Below, one piece after another: positions 53,386 to 62,363 of a stretch of DNA of 64,000 bases. The notes under the pieces were generated by a model. It saw nothing but the letters and a program-made list of their open reading frames with translations. It did no database searches and had not been told where the DNA came from. Numbering within the stretch: the first letter of the stretch is position 1; each line of letters starts with the position of its first letter. Position numbers and translations under genes: made by a program. The stretch covers positions 1,488,001 through 1,552,000 of the forward strand of contig CBDDEI010000002.1 of the NCBI GenBank assembly GCA_965226775.1, in the 5' to 3' direction. This DNA is from CBDDEI01 sp965226775 (GTDB lineage: Bacteria; Chloroflexota; Dehalococcoidia; SHYD01).

Positions 53386-53414
53386 TTGACGAGGGGCCCT
53401 GTTCCTGATAGAGT
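53386..53414 (+). promoter_or_regulatory. Promoter of the rplU-rpmA operon
   Basis: TTGACG (53386-53391) and TAGAGT (53409-53414) are separated by 17 bp, 20 bp upstream of the rplU start. Confidence 0.6.
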
Positions 53415-53434
53415 TAATGACTGGTACAAAGTAG

Positions 53435-53749
53435 ATGTCAAAATACGCAATCATAGAAACCGGCGGAAAACAGTACAAAGTTACCGAGGGCCAAACCCTC
53501 GACGTAGAGTTGCTGCATCTCCCTGAGGGCCAGAGCATTGAGCTAGACCGCGTACTCGCGGTCGGCGACGAAGGCAAACTCACGGTCGGCAATCCCTACA
53601 TCGAAGGGTCGAAAGTTGTGGCGGACGTGCAGGAAGAAGTGAAGGGCAAAAAGCTCATCGTCTTCAAATACAAGCGCAAAACCCGCTACCAGAAGAAGAC
53701 TGGCCACCGGCAGCACTACACACGAATTCAGGTTAAAAGCATCTCCTAG
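53435..53749 (+). CDS. rplU: 50S ribosomal protein L21
   Basis: A 104-aa ribosomal protein that binds 23S rRNA and contacts L20. It starts SKYAIIETGGKQYKVTEGQT and ends with the basic KRKTRYQKKTGHRQHYTRI, both diagnostic. rpmA follows after 38 bp, as in almost all bacteria. Confidence 0.97.
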   Translation: MSKYAIIETGGKQYKVTEGQTLDVELLHLPEGQSIELDRVLAVGDEGKLTVGNPYIEGSKVVADVQEEVKGKKLIVFKYKRKTRYQKKTGHRQHYTRIQVKSIS

Positions 53750-53787
53750 CCCTCGTATGAGGACAGGGGACGCGTGGAGACACTGAG

Positions 53788-54051
53788 ATGGCACATAAGA
53801 AGGGCGTAGGAAGCTCCCGAAACGGTCGGGACAGCCAGTCCAAGCGCTTGGGCGTCAAACGATTCGACGGCCAGGTAGTGACGACTGGGAGCATTATCGT
53901 ACGGCAGCGGGGCACCCGCATCTTCCCCGGCAATAACGTTGGCTTGGGGCGAGACTTCACCCTCTTTGCCCTCTTGGACGGCAAGGTAAAGTTTGAGGCG
54001 GCTGGCCGTGACCGCAAGAAAGTCAGCGTTTACGCTGCAAACGGAGCATAG
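53788..54051 (+). CDS. rpmA: 50S ribosomal protein L27
   Basis: An 87-aa ribosomal protein whose N-terminus reaches the peptidyl transferase centre. It starts MAHKKGVGSSRNGRDSQSKR with no cleavable extension and has VVTTGSIIVRQRGTRIFPG. It sits between rplU and rpmE. Confidence 0.97.
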   Translation: MAHKKGVGSSRNGRDSQSKRLGVKRFDGQVVTTGSIIVRQRGTRIFPGNNVGLGRDFTLFALLDGKVKFEAAGRDRKKVSVYAANGA

Positions 54052-54060
54052 CAACACCCC

Positions 54061-54261
54061 ATGAAACAGAAGATACATCCAGAGTGGATAGAATCGTCCG
54101 TACGTTGCCTGTGTGGCAACACCTTTACCGTTGGATCCACCAAGGCTGAGCTGAAGGTAGAGGTCTGCAGCAAGTGCCACCCCTTCTACACTGGCGAGCA
54201 GCGCATTTTGGACGCCGGCGGTAGAGTGGAACGCTTCAAGAGGAAGTACAATCTTCAGTAG
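54061..54261 (+). CDS. rpmE: 50S ribosomal protein L31
   Basis: A 66-aa protein. Cysteines in VRCLCGNTF and VCSKCHPFYTG give the C+ (zinc-binding) form. It starts 9 bp after rpmA, and the operon ends with a terminator at 54286-54311. Confidence 0.95.
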   Translation: MKQKIHPEWIESSVRCLCGNTFTVGSTKAELKVEVCSKCHPFYTGEQRILDAGGRVERFKRKYNLQ

Positions 54262-54285
54262 CTGCCTGGCAAATGAGTATGCATA

Positions 54286-54311
54286 GGGGCTGTCTAAAAC
54301 AGTCCCTTTTT
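54286..54311 (+). terminator. Rho-independent terminator after rpmE
   Basis: GGGGCTGT/ACAGTCCC stem (one G-T pair) with a CTAAA loop, followed by TTTTT. Confidence 0.85.
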
Positions 54312-54327
54312 GCTACCTAGAGCATCT

Positions 54328-55260
54328 ATGGCATCCAATCAAACCCTACCCAAACGCTACTACGGCGGCCAGGCGCTGCTGGAAGGCGTGCTTATGCGCG
54401 GCTCTATCCTCTTGGCTATGGCGGCGCGCGCCCCAGACCACACTATCGTGAGCCAGGTGAAGCCAGGCAGGACATGGGCCACAGGCACCCTGCGACGCGT
54501 CCCTTTAGTACGAGGGCTGCTAGTGCTTGCGCAGAGCTTTACGGAAGGCATGGAGGCACTCCAATGGTCAGCCAGCATCGCCACTGGAATGCAAGAGGAC
54601 GCGCAACCATCAAAGGCCGGGCAGGTCTTCACCATCGTGTTGGCTGTAACCCTTATGCTGGCGATATTCTTCGCCACGCCAGTGCTTCTGACCGGTTGGC
54701 TAGAGGCTTGGCTCCCATACTGGCAGGTGCACCTGGTGGAGAGCGCCATAAGGATATCCTTTCTCTTTGCCTACCTCATCCTGATCGGCAACATCTCGGA
54801 GATCAGGGAGGTGTTTGCCTACCACGGCGCAGAGCACAAGACGATCCACGCCTATGAAGCGGACCAACCCTTAGATATCGCTCATATCCAGCCCTTCAGC
54901 CCCGCCCACCCGCGCTGCGGCACCAGCTTTCTCCTCACGGTCATGGTTACGAGTATCATCGTTTTTAGCTTTGTGGGCGATGCCTCTCTCGCCGGCCGCG
55001 TGCTGTCCCGCATCCTGCTGCTGCCCCTGGTGGTGGGCATCAGCTACGAGTTCCTCCGCTTTTGCGGGGCGCATCGGAACCATCCCTTGGTGCGACCGCT
55101 CATGCAGCCGGGGTTATGGCTCCAGCGATTCACCACGCGCGAGCCGCGGGACGACCAGGTTGAGGTGGCGTTGGCAGCGTTTACTCAGCTGCAACATGCC
55201 GAGGCTAGCGCCCCGAAAGTTCAGAGCGATGGGGAGTCCACTGCCGAAGTAAACGCGTAG
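54328..55260 (+). CDS. DUF1385 family membrane protein (YqhQ-like)
   Basis: A 310-aa protein. ATG 54328 is chosen; an upstream TTG lies in the terminator region. The family start is KRYYGGQALLEGVLMRG. Membrane segments include FTIVLAVTLMLAIFFATPVL and IRISFLFAYLILIGNIS. Conserved YHGAEHKTIHAYE and HPRCGTSFLL carry His/Cys residues that may bind metal. The function is not established. Often found near rpmE and prfA; here it directly follows rpmE. Confidence 0.9.
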   Translation: MASNQTLPKRYYGGQALLEGVLMRGSILLAMAARAPDHTIVSQVKPGRTWATGTLRRVPLVRGLLVLAQSFTEGMEALQWSASIATGMQEDAQPSKAGQVFTIVLAVTLMLAIFFATPVLLTGWLEAWLPYWQVHLVESAIRISFLFAYLILIGNISEIREVFAYHGAEHKTIHAYEADQPLDIAHIQPFSPAHPRCGTSFLLTVMVTSIIVFSFVGDASLAGRVLSRILLLPLVVGISYEFLRFCGAHRNHPLVRPLMQPGLWLQRFTTREPRDDQVEVALAAFTQLQHAEASAPKVQSDGESTAEVNA

Positions 55261-55302
55261 CGCCGCTACGTATTGGAGAAGAGACGCGCCGTCTCTGCTG
55301 GA

Positions 55303-55569
55303 CTAGCTAAGGATCCCCTCCTCTACCAGTTGCTGCAACACCTTCCGCGCCGTTGCTTCGCCAAAGGGTGCGGCTAGGATCTGCCGCTCTAGGCTCGGGA
55401 TGGTCACTACCGGGATATACTCCCAATACTTATCGTAGGCATCCTTGTCTTGCAGGATGTCCACCTGACGGATAGTGAAGGAGAATTCGCTCTGGAGCGT
55501 TTCTAGAAGCAGGGCGGCGTCATGGCAGAGGTGGCACGTGGGCTTCATGTACAAAGTCATCTCTAGCAT
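55303..55569 (-). CDS. Glutaredoxin-like protein (DUF836)
   Basis: An 88-aa thioredoxin-fold protein with a KPTCHLCHDAALLL CxxC active site and the cis-Pro region VVTIPSLERQ. The start could be Met1 or the second Met (MTLYMKP). It is the last gene of the minus-strand run containing resB and the tlpA-like gene, suggesting a thiol or cytochrome-maturation role; this is inference. Confidence 0.85.
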   Translation of the reverse strand: MLEMTLYMKPTCHLCHDAALLLETLQSEFSFTIRQVDILQDKDAYDKYWEYIPVVTIPSLERQILAAPFGEATARKVLQQLVEEGILS

Positions 55570-55618
55570 CGCACTATGCCTCAGGTAGAACGCCTATCGT
55601 ACTCTCGGTCAGCGTAAA

Positions 55619-57109
55619 TCAGTCGGAGACGCTGGCCATCACCGTAGTCTTACTGGGTTGAGGCACATCGTCATCAGGGGCAGCGCCATCCTTCGGCAAA
55701 CCCACGGTGGACATTAGTTCCGCCATCTCCCTGTCCATGTCCACGAAACGGTCGGCCTGACCGGCCATCATGACACGGTCCCCCACTACCTGGAACCACA
55801 GCCTGCGTCGCGCGCACCAGAAGGTGGTCCACAATGCCGGTATAAAGAGCAGCGCGGCTAACCAGATGAAGACCGCGCCCGGGTCTTTGCGGGCTACTAC
55901 GCCAGAGAAAAACTGTGTCCCCTCAAAGGTGACTGTGAGATCATCGATAGTCTGGGTCTGGCCTGGCTCCAGGCGCAGCACAAAGTCCGGCTGGTTCCCT
56001 CCAAAAGCTTCTCCGCTGAAGCCCATTATTGCAAGCTTGGGAATCTGTCCGCCCCGGATGAAGGTGCCGCCTAGGACGTTGCTCGTAGTGTTGCCCTCGG
56101 CCAGCGCCACCACGGCCTGAAAGTCGGTAGTAGGGATATTGATGACTTCGAAGGGCACCGTGCCAAAGGCTTGTCCCAGGACCATCGTCTCGGAATAGAG
56201 GACCTGGCCGGTTCCATTGTGGATATCCAGCTTCACCGTGGGCCCAAAGGAGTTCTGATGGAACCGCACTCCATCAAAATCCATAGGCTGGTTCACCCGA
56301 ATACGTCCCTCCGCTGCCTTCTCCCCGCCCTTGTAGATAACCAGGTCCGTGTAATAATCCCGCGGACGCCCATCCGGATGGTAATGCACGGTAAAGCCCT
56401 TGCTCTGCACCTGCATTTGTTCAGGGTGGTAGACCGGGTAGAGCGGCTGGGTCTGCTCATCCGGAATGATCAGGAAGCGCTGGTAACCCGCCGTATTCGT
56501 CATCAGCCCACCAAAGAGGAACATCAGCAGGCCAAGATGGGAGACAAAGGTGGCGTACTTGGCCCAACCGTACTTGTCGGCATAGAGATGCGTCTTGCTG
56601 CCTCCCTCTCGCTCTGTGAGGCTGTACCGCTGGCGGCTAAGCTCCCGTTTCAGGTCTTCAATGCTGCCCTGTAGCTGGAACTCGGCATGGTGGCGAGAGT
56701 TTCGCATGTAGCCTTCGCTGACGACAGGCTTGGCCTTCACTGTCGACTGGTAGATGGCGGGGAAGCGGTTCAGCGTGCAGACCACGATGGCAACAAAGAG
56801 CAGGATAAGCAGCGAGCGGAACCATACGGCGTGGAACACATCGAGCAGCCCGAAGAGGAACAGAAGGTTTGTGAAGACGCCGTAGCGAGGCCGCGCTTCC
56901 ACCTCCACCCAGTTAGCGAAGGCCGTAGGATTGTACGCCAGGTCCTGGGGCACTTGCGAGATGACCACACCAAGGGAGAATCCTATGGCAAGCATTAGTA
57001 TGAGCATGAGCGCAAAGCGCACAGAGGTGAAGAGCCGCCAGAAATAGCCTACCAAGGGCAGGCGCCCGGGAAGGCGCGTCCATTGCACGGAAGGGGTAAG
57101 GTGGAGCAC
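55619..57109 (-). CDS. resB: Cytochrome c biogenesis protein ResB
   Basis: Part of the system II cytochrome c synthetase, which relays haem across the membrane and keeps apocytochrome reduced. The 496-aa protein has membrane segments (SVRFALMLILMLAIGFSLGV; AVWFRSLLILLFVAIVVC; FVSHLGLLMFLFGGLMT), a large extracytoplasmic loop, and a last helix (FIWLAALLFIPALWTTFWCA). The gene lies 12 bp after the TlpA-like gene. The partner CcsA/ResC is not in this window. Confidence 0.9.
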   Translation of the reverse strand: MLHLTPSVQWTRLPGRLPLVGYFWRLFTSVRFALMLILMLAIGFSLGVVISQVPQDLAYNPTAFANWVEVEARPRYGVFTNLLFLFGLLDVFHAVWFRSLLILLFVAIVVCTLNRFPAIYQSTVKAKPVVSEGYMRNSRHHAEFQLQGSIEDLKRELSRQRYSLTEREGGSKTHLYADKYGWAKYATFVSHLGLLMFLFGGLMTNTAGYQRFLIIPDEQTQPLYPVYHPEQMQVQSKGFTVHYHPDGRPRDYYTDLVIYKGGEKAAEGRIRVNQPMDFDGVRFHQNSFGPTVKLDIHNGTGQVLYSETMVLGQAFGTVPFEVINIPTTDFQAVVALAEGNTTSNVLGGTFIRGGQIPKLAIMGFSGEAFGGNQPDFVLRLEPGQTQTIDDLTVTFEGTQFFSGVVARKDPGAVFIWLAALLFIPALWTTFWCARRRLWFQVVGDRVMMAGQADRFVDMDREMAELMSTVGLPKDGAAPDDDVPQPSKTTVMASVSD

Positions 57110-57121
57110 TAAGGGAAGGGC

Positions 57122-57775
57122 TTACTGGTTGACGAGTGCCAACCGTTTTGAGATTGCTGATTTGTTCAGCGCGCCTACGCTGAAGGAGATAACATTCCCT
57201 TCAGGATCAATGAACAGGCTAGTTGGCAGCGACTGCACGCCAAACTTCTGGCTTATCTCTCCAGAAGTGTCCAGCAGGACAGGAAAGGTGAGGCCATATT
57301 TATCGATGAACTCCTGCACCGGCTGCTTCGCCTCCTGCATGTTCACCGCCAGCACTACAATATCCTGGGTCTTGCCTTCCTGGTAGATCTGCTCCATGTC
57401 TGGCATCTCTGAACGGCAGGGAGGGCACCAGGTAGCCCAGAAGTTAATCATTACAGTTTGACCCCGATAGTCCGCCAGCGACACCATCTCGCCCTCTAGC
57501 GAGGTGAGTTGGAAGTCCGGCGCAGGTGTGCCCGGCGTGAACTTGTACACACTGGTAATGGTTTGGGTGCTGTCTAGGGGCGCAGCGCTGGTGCTCTCTG
57601 CCAGTATCTTTATGCCCACTGTGGTCGCTATCACAATAGACGCAACTATCACCGCCCGCAGCAGAATTACGGGCAGGGAGGTGCCGTTTCCCGCGGCCGC
57701 TGGCTCGGGTGCTGGCGCCTCTTCTTGTTGCATTTCAGGCTGGAGCTCTTGCTCTTCCTGCATTTCGTCTGCCAT
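57122..57775 (-). CDS. TlpA/ResA-like membrane-anchored thioredoxin
   Basis: A 217-aa protein. A cytoplasmic Glu/Gln-rich tail (residues 1-30) precedes one helix (ILLRAVIVASIVIATTVGIK) and an extracytoplasmic thioredoxin domain with WATWCPPCRSEMPDME (CxxC) and SLPTSLFIDPEG. ResA-type proteins reduce apocytochrome c for haem ligation, which fits its place between DUF4340 and resB. The acidic N-terminal tail is longer than usual. Confidence 0.88.
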   Translation of the reverse strand: MADEMQEEQELQPEMQQEEAPAPEPAAAGNGTSLPVILLRAVIVASIVIATTVGIKILAESTSAAPLDSTQTITSVYKFTPGTPAPDFQLTSLEGEMVSLADYRGQTVMINFWATWCPPCRSEMPDMEQIYQEGKTQDIVVLAVNMQEAKQPVQEFIDKYGLTFPVLLDTSGEISQKFGVQSLPTSLFIDPEGNVISFSVGALNKSAISKRLALVNQ

Positions 57776-57784
57776 AGCGCCACC

Positions 57785-58342
57785 TTATCCTGAGTTGGTT
57801 GCAGGCTCTTTGGCCAGAGGAGGCTCCGTCACAAACCGGACGATTTCATCGCCCCAGGTATAGTCTACAAGATAGACCTGATCACTGGAAGAGTTCTTAA
57901 CATAATAATTACGGCCGTCCGGCGTTTTCAGGCCGAGATTGACCGTATGCTCTTGGCCATCTTTCAGCACGATACGGCCGACTATCTCGGGCATGTCCAA
58001 CCCGTAGTCAACGAGCTGCGCCGGGGTAGGGTTGGAGGTTACCAGCAGACGGTTGGCGCCGGGGCCGCTCAGCAGGAGGCGGATACCGTTTATACGTAGA
58101 CTATCCGCCTTGCCGCGGGAGGAATCTACAAAGTTCCATTCGCCCTCGGTCTCATCAAACACCAAGTTCACCGATTGGTCCTTATAAGAGACATCCATCT
58201 TCACAATATCAAGCATATCGAACTGATAGACGAAGGGACGGGGAATGCGCGGAGGCGGCGGCTGGTTGAGTACGTAGTTGTACACATACCCTCCCATGAC
58301 AGCCAGCACCAGCAGCAAGATGGCGGTTGTTCGGAAGCTCAC
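57785..58342 (-). CDS. DUF4340 domain protein
   Basis: A 185-aa protein with an N-terminal helix (TAILLLVLAVMGGYVYNYVL) and an extracytoplasmic DUF4340 region (VNLVFDETEGEWNFVDSSRG, DGRNYYVKNSSSDQVYLVDY). DUF4340 genes typically follow Gld-type ABC transporters, as here (13 bp after the gldG-like gene). Family proteins often have tandem repeats; this one has a single unit. Function unknown. Confidence 0.85.
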   Translation of the reverse strand: MSFRTTAILLLVLAVMGGYVYNYVLNQPPPPRIPRPFVYQFDMLDIVKMDVSYKDQSVNLVFDETEGEWNFVDSSRGKADSLRINGIRLLLSGPGANRLLVTSNPTPAQLVDYGLDMPEIVGRIVLKDGQEHTVNLGLKTPDGRNYYVKNSSSDQVYLVDYTWGDEIVRFVTEPPLAKEPATNSG

Positions 58343-58355
58343 CGATTACCCTCGC

Positions 58356-59972
58356 TTACCGGCGTCGCCACCAGGCGAAAGCGCCGCCTAGCAGCACCAT
58401 CATCGGCCAAAAGCCAACTGTGGTGTAGAGGATCACGTTCCAATCCCGCTGGGTGACCACTAGGCGTCGGAATGCTGCCGGCTTCGGTCGTATGGAGATC
58501 AGCTGTTCCTGCTCCGTCAGCCAGTTCACCGAGTTCAGGAACAGGTCGCTGTTACCCAGCGAGTAGAAGAACTCATTGGACGCAAAATCGGAGTCTGCAA
58601 ACACCAGCAGGCGGGTATAGGTCTCGCCCAGGTCAGGTGTGCCGTCCGCCGTTATCGTAGGGTTATCGGGGCGCTGGCCAATGGGCTTGCTCGCTTCAAC
58701 GCTCAACGCCAGCGGGAAGGGGCCAAACTCATCGACATCCACGTCGAATTCCAGTGTGCTTGGTGTCTTTTCCAGATAACTCTGGAACGTGCTGATGGCA
58801 AGGGCCGTCACAAAAACGTGGTCGTTATCATCCTCAGGTATGTCCACCGTCATGCCGATAGCGCCAGGGAAGAAGGTGGCCGCGATCTCCCGGGTAATCA
58901 CCGATGGGACATACTGGTTACCTTGGATTGCCGGCGTCGTCATGTCTGGTTGCACAAAGGAGGCCCCGTCAATAAGTGATCCGTCCTGGATAGCAATGCC
59001 CCAGCGGGCCAGCGCAGGCGCGAACTCCTCTGGCAGGCCGGGGTCTGCTAGGAAGAGCAGCTTCCCGTTGTCATCCAGGTGCTCGTTGATCATGGCGATT
59101 TCAGGGGGGAGGAAGGCCCGTTTAGGACCGGCGATGACCAGCAGGGCGGCATCGTCTGGAATGCTGGTCATGGAGCTCAGATTGATCGGGAACACCAGGT
59201 AGTTGTCTGCAATCAAACCATCACGCACAAAGGAGTAGCCGCTGTTCTCTTTGCTCAGCAGGTCGTGCTCGCCGTGCCCTACGATAAAGTAGATAACTGG
59301 CTGCGCGGTGCCCGTCACGTTGAGGATAGCGCCCGTGAAGTCCTGCTCGCTCACGCTTAGCACCAGTTTCCGGCGGTCGCCTTGAGCGAACACCATGGTG
59401 CCCGCCTGGGTCACACCGTATTGGCGAGCAACGCCGGGCTTCTCTTCCATGTCCACAAACTCATAAGTAATGAGGTTACTCTGCACCCTGTATTCGGTGA
59501 GCAAGTTCTGGGCCTGATCCCTCGATCCCAACAACGCGGGATTTGCCGTGAAGAATCCGATGACTTTGATGGGATCCTTCAGCTCATTCAGCACAGTGAT
59601 AGTCTGGCGCGCTAGCGTATACTGACCGCCCGCCGTCATGTCCCAGCGAATGCGGTTCTGCGCCGCAACCACGTTGAGCATCGCCATAATGCCGATGAAC
59701 GCCACCAGCATGAGGCCGGTGTTGGTGCCGTAACGGGTCTGGCGGGAGGTGACGCCGGCCCTTACCTCGCTGTACGCGCCGATGATGAACAGCAGCAGGA
59801 ATATGGTCGAGAATCCCAGCAATATCTGTCCGGAGAAATCTATCTCCGGTAAGAACACGTAGATAAGGGAGGCCAGCACCAGCGACACTATTGCCAGCGC
59901 GCCCATTACAAGGCTGTACTGCGCGAGGAATACGCGCCCTCTATCGATCATGTTTTGGTTGCCGCTCTCCAT
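58356..59972 (-). CDS. GldG-like ABC-transporter auxiliary protein
   Basis: A 538-aa membrane protein. ATG 59972 is chosen: it overlaps the permease stop as TAATG and has GGAGG 8 nt upstream; a GTG three codons earlier is possible. Two N-terminal helices (SLVMGALAIVSLVLASLIYV, GFSTIFLLLFIIGAYS) and a third (GLMLVAFIGIMAML) precede an extracytoplasmic domain (TLARQTITVLNELKDPIKVI, IYFIVGHGEHDLL). A C-terminal helix (VGFWPMMVLLGGAFAWW) ends it. In Bacteroidetes GldG acts with GldA/F in gliding; in other phyla the role is unknown. Confidence 0.88.
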   Translation of the reverse strand: MESGNQNMIDRGRVFLAQYSLVMGALAIVSLVLASLIYVFLPEIDFSGQILLGFSTIFLLLFIIGAYSEVRAGVTSRQTRYGTNTGLMLVAFIGIMAMLNVVAAQNRIRWDMTAGGQYTLARQTITVLNELKDPIKVIGFFTANPALLGSRDQAQNLLTEYRVQSNLITYEFVDMEEKPGVARQYGVTQAGTMVFAQGDRRKLVLSVSEQDFTGAILNVTGTAQPVIYFIVGHGEHDLLSKENSGYSFVRDGLIADNYLVFPINLSSMTSIPDDAALLVIAGPKRAFLPPEIAMINEHLDDNGKLLFLADPGLPEEFAPALARWGIAIQDGSLIDGASFVQPDMTTPAIQGNQYVPSVITREIAATFFPGAIGMTVDIPEDDNDHVFVTALAISTFQSYLEKTPSTLEFDVDVDEFGPFPLALSVEASKPIGQRPDNPTITADGTPDLGETYTRLLVFADSDFASNEFFYSLGNSDLFLNSVNWLTEQEQLISIRPKPAAFRRLVVTQRDWNVILYTTVGFWPMMVLLGGAFAWWRRR

Positions 59973-60688
59973 TAGCGCCACCTCCGCATCTCAACGGAGC
60001 GCATCGCCAGAAAGAGCGCTGCAGCCGTGAAGGTAACGTAATAGAGCACGCCTCTACTATCGATGACACCACGCTGGAAGTCGCCAAAGTGCGTGCTAAG
60101 GGAGAGGTACTCCACCACCGCCTGTGCAGCGGGGATCGACTCCAGGAAACTGGATGCGCCACCCAGAAGCCAGAAGAGCAGCAGCACTCCTACGCCCAGC
60201 ACCGCCGCCACTATCTGATTGCTAGTGAGGGAGGAGGCCAGTAGCCCCACTGCTAGGAAGCACGAACTCAGCAGGAACATCCCCAGGTAGCCCGTTAGTA
60301 TGGGGCCAAAGTCCGGCTCAGAGAACAGGAGCAGCAGAAGTGGAAAATAGAAGGTTAGGAGTAGCATCACGAGCAGGATGCCCATCACCGACAGAAACTT
60401 ACCCAGCACCACCTCTTCATCCCGTACGGGCGCTGTTAGCAGCAACTCTAAGGTGCCCAGCTTTTGTTCCTCAGCCAGGAGGCGCATGGTCAGGATGGGG
60501 CCAATCAGGAGGAGCAGGAAGCTCCCCGGACCAAAGAAGCCGTCCATACGGGCGAGTTGCACCACCAACAAGTCTTGGGCAAAAAAGAAGCCATTGATCA
60601 TTAGGAATGTGGCGGCAATGACATACGCCATAGGGGAGGCGAAGAACGTCTTCAGCTCTTTTGTAGTAATGGCCAGGATGTTACGCAT
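59972..60688 (-). CDS. ABC-2 type transporter permease (GldF-like)
   Basis: A 238-aa permease with six predicted helices, including SPMAYVIAATFLMINGFFFA and GILLVMLLLTFYFPLLLLLF, and the conserved GPILTMRLLAEEQKLGTLEL of the ABC-2 family. It overlaps the ATPase gene by 8 bp and the GldG gene by one base, so all three are translationally coupled. Confidence 0.92.
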   Translation of the reverse strand: MRNILAITTKELKTFFASPMAYVIAATFLMINGFFFAQDLLVVQLARMDGFFGPGSFLLLLIGPILTMRLLAEEQKLGTLELLLTAPVRDEEVVLGKFLSVMGILLVMLLLTFYFPLLLLLFSEPDFGPILTGYLGMFLLSSCFLAVGLLASSLTSNQIVAAVLGVGVLLLFWLLGGASSFLESIPAAQAVVEYLSLSTHFGDFQRGVIDSRGVLYYVTFTAAALFLAMRSVEMRRWR

Positions 60689-61634
60689 TGGCCGTCTCTT
60701 CCTCTTTCATAGTTAAGCGCAGGAAGATGTCCTCTAGGCTCATGCCCAGGGATTCTAACTGCAGCAAGTCCCATTTCCGTCGCACAATCGCAGACGCTAT
60801 GTTCGGACGAGCGTCGCGCCCCGGGCGGGCTTCCACTATGTAGCGGAACACGCCCTCAGTGCCGGTGTCGTCAGACTCAACGCCGGTCACGCCGCTCACG
60901 TCTCGGATGACCGCCGCCACCTCCCGCGTTGGGCCTTTCACCTGCACGCGGATGCGCTCGATGCCGCCCAGCTTGTTGGAGAGGTTCTCCGGCGTATCCA
61001 CCGCCGCCAGCCTGCCTTCGTTGATAATGATGACCCGCTGGCAGATCATGCTCACTTCCGGCAGGATGTGGCTGCTCAGGATAATGGTGTGGTCTTTGCC
61101 CAGGTCCTTGATGAGCTGCCGGGTCTCCACCACCTGGATGGGGTCGATGCCGATGGTCGGCTCGTCCAGTACCAGCACGGCCGGCTCATGGATGATGGCC
61201 TGGGAAATGCCTACCCGCTGCCGAAAGCCCTTCGAGAGCTTGCTAATAAGGGAATCAGCATACTCGTCCAGCCGCATGCGGTTGATGATCTCTTCAACTC
61301 GCTCAGACTTCTTCGGCTCCCGAACGCCGTGGATGGTAGCCTGGAATTTGAGGTAAGAGCGCACGGTCATGTCCGTGTAGAGGGGAACCGTTTCCGGCAG
61401 GTAGCCCACTTGCCGGCGGGCTTCCAGCGACTGGTTCATTACATCGTAGCCCTCAATGGTCACACGACCGCTGGAGGGCGGCGTGTAGCCGGTTAGCATA
61501 CGCATAGTGGTGGTCTTACCCGCGCCGTTGGGGCCAAGGAAGCCCAGGATCTCCCCCGGAGCAACCTGGAAGGTAATGTCATCCACCGCGATAAATGAGC
61601 CGTAGAGCTTAGTTACGTGATCTACTTCAATCAT
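60681..61634 (-). CDS. ABC transporter ATP-binding protein (GldA-like)
   Basis: A 317-aa ATPase that powers the adjacent ABC-2 permease. Walker A is FLGPNGAGKTTTMRML, the signature LSKGFRQRVGISQAI, Walker B VLVLDEPTIGIDP and the H-loop LSSHILPEV. The C-terminal 80 residues form a DUF4162-like domain (VKGPTREVAAVIRDVSGVTG). It is the first gene of the seven-gene minus-strand run to 55303. A TATACT at 61677-61672 is a possible -10. Confidence 0.94.
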   Translation of the reverse strand: MIEVDHVTKLYGSFIAVDDITFQVAPGEILGFLGPNGAGKTTTMRMLTGYTPPSSGRVTIEGYDVMNQSLEARRQVGYLPETVPLYTDMTVRSYLKFQATIHGVREPKKSERVEEIINRMRLDEYADSLISKLSKGFRQRVGISQAIIHEPAVLVLDEPTIGIDPIQVVETRQLIKDLGKDHTIILSSHILPEVSMICQRVIIINEGRLAAVDTPENLSNKLGGIERIRVQVKGPTREVAAVIRDVSGVTGVESDDTGTEGVFRYIVEARPGRDARPNIASAIVRRKWDLLQLESLGMSLEDIFLRLTMKEEETANA

Positions 61635-61892
61635 ACTGTCTCTTTAGATGTGTATTTGGTGAGTAATTCCCAGTATAGCATAGGGATAGGTCTATGCCCG
61701 CTGGCGCGCACGCATAAGTCCCTCAATTGAGTAATTACCATCTGCTGCGCCGAAGGTTACAAAATATCAGAAACAGCCCTGGGAGCTGCCATTGACAGGT
61801 CCTGCTGCATTCCTGTTCACCCCCTCGCTAAAGACAACCCGCCTAAGCGTTGAGCTAATCCAAACCTGTGGCTGCATGCAGGACCTGGCCGT

Positions 61893-62363
61893 TTACAGCT
61901 GGGCCAGCGCCTCTTGGATCTCCTGATAGTTTGGCTCTTCCGTCATAACAGAAGCAATCCACTTGTAGCGGATGACGCCGTCTTTATCGATGATGAAGAC
62001 GGAGCGCTGGGTGTTGGTGTAGCCGGGCATACCCAACCAATCGGGCGCCTCTATGCCGTACGCCGGCACCGCTTGACGGGCCCAGTCGCTCAGGACCGGG
62101 AAGTTGAAGCTGTTCTGGTCCGCCCATGCCTTCTGCGAGTGTGGGGTATCAACGGTGATGCCCACCACCTGTGCGTTCAACTGCTCGAACTGCGCGGCGC
62201 TGTCCCGGAAGGTGCAGGACTCTTTGGTGCAGACGCCGGTGAAGGCGCCCGGCATGAAGGCCAGCACCAGATTCTTGCCCCGCCACTCGCTCAGGGCGCG
62301 CTGCTTGAGGTCGCGGTCTGTTAAGGTCACGTCCGGGGCTGCTTGCCCGATATCTGCTGCCAT
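61893..62363 (-). CDS. Peroxiredoxin (AhpC/TSA, AhpE/Bcp-like)
   Basis: A 156-aa peroxidase that reduces hydroperoxides. The peroxidatic Cys45 is in PGAFTGVCTKESC, with Cys50 a possible resolving residue; VGITVDTPHSQKAWADQNSF and the conserved Trp/Arg region follow. ATG start. It is monocistronic, separated from the ABC operon by 258 bp of unassigned sequence. Confidence 0.93.
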   Translation of the reverse strand: MAADIGQAAPDVTLTDRDLKQRALSEWRGKNLVLAFMPGAFTGVCTKESCTFRDSAAQFEQLNAQVVGITVDTPHSQKAWADQNSFNFPVLSDWARQAVPAYGIEAPDWLGMPGYTNTQRSVFIIDKDGVIRYKWIASVMTEEPNYQEIQEALAQL

